From: Clostridiales bacterium
Lineage (GTDB): Bacteria; Bacillota; Clostridia; Saccharofermentanales; UBA5734
Direction of reading: 5' to 3'
Length of the DNA: 12,200 bases
Assembly (NCBI GenBank): GCA_003451915.1
Contig: DMJC01000271.1
Span: forward strand, 1-12,200
Positions 12,098-12,200 of the stretch are shown piece by piece (within the stretch, counting starts at the first letter, position 1; every line of letters begins with the position of its first letter). The notes beneath the pieces were generated by a model. That model ran no database searches and was not told the DNA's origin. It saw nothing but the letters and a program-made list of their open reading frames with translations. Position numbers and translations under genes: made by a program.

Positions 12098-12200
12098 TTG
12101 CCAGAACGATCACTGAACAGCAAGAAAGTGGTGCTGACTGCCGTTGCTGTGTTGCTGCTTTTCCTGATGGCAACCGGCTTGACGGCCTGTTATCCCTATC
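12098..12200 (+). CDS. Lipoprotein, N-terminal part, truncated by window
   Basis: From a TTG start at 12098, the frame stays open to the window edge. The product begins MPERSLNSKKVVLTAVAVLL and continues with a hydrophobic stretch ending in a lipobox, L28-T-A-C31. A positively charged n-region, hydrophobic core and LTAC box mark it as an exported lipoprotein whose Cys31 would be lipidated after signal peptidase II cleavage. A TGGAGCG ribosome binding site lies about 8 bases upstream of the TTG. An ATG at 12082 opens a different frame with no such signal and is not preferred. Only 34 residues are visible, so the mature function cannot be named. Confidence 0.75.
   Translation, partial: MPERSLNSKKVVLTAVAVLLLFLMATGLTACYPY

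Noticed and set aside
12082..12200. ATG-initiated ORF at 12082
   Set aside because: Its start codon overlaps the ribosome binding site of the TTG frame, and its product lacks any export signal, whereas the TTG frame encodes a clear lipoprotein signal peptide.

Overview
The window looks like ordinary chromosome from a low-to-mid-GC anaerobic Firmicute of class Clostridia. The signs are AGGAGG-type ribosome binding sites on nearly every gene, frequent TTG/GTG starts, an [FeFe]-hydrogenase-family protein, a DacF-type D,D-carboxypeptidase, ribosomal protein S21, encoded CCA on the tRNAs, and clostridial-style families such as SHOCT and CxxC zinc-ribbon proteins. I cannot fix the genus from sequence alone.

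Layout. 1-1564 (+): the C-terminal part of a GH78 alpha-L-rhamnosidase, running in from upstream. 1569-2514: two short minus-strand genes (a membrane-anchored SHOCT protein and a double zinc-ribbon protein) separated by a 25-bp perfect hairpin terminator. 2515-2899 (+): a short-chain dehydrogenase gene that has lost its middle. 2901-4304 (-): a secreted, membrane-tethered D,D-carboxypeptidase for peptidoglycan trimming. 4393-5029 (-): a translation cluster read from one strong promoter: tRNA-Leu(UAA), initiator tRNA-fMet and a terminator, then rpsU (S21) overlapping a 43-codon charged small ORF. 5030-5442: a gene-poor stretch with a repeat element, possible RNA structure and a near-consensus promoter. 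That promoter drives a gutted HAD-hydrolase remnant (5443-5586) and a Gfo/Idh/MocA oxidoreductase (5612-6583). 6671-7909 (-): an [FeFe]-hydrogenase-family protein with a ferredoxin-like N-terminus. 8149-10000 (+): the membrane SPFH pair HflK-HflC. 9965-10633 (-): a C39-like cysteine peptidase whose 3' end overlaps hflC. 10799-12021 (+): an ABC-type ATPase with ruined catalytic motifs, translationally coupled to the 2H phosphodiesterase ThpR. 12098-end (+): the start of a lipoprotein gene.

Themes. Three intergenic repeat elements (about 5043-5146, 6571-6672, 7926-8069) share an architecture of 7-bp tandem units flanking a core with GCGGAGCGACAC. The 6571 copy supplies the stop codon of one gene and touches the stop of the opposing gene. 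Two genes (SDR and HAD) keep their 5' and 3' ends but lack the middle, which suggests ongoing gene decay by internal deletion. No phage, transposase, CRISPR or defence island is visible. The best candidates for something under-described are the repeat family, the degenerate ABC protein coupled to ThpR, the S21-coupled small ORF, and the C39-like peptidase beside HflKC. None amounts to a clear new system from sequence alone.
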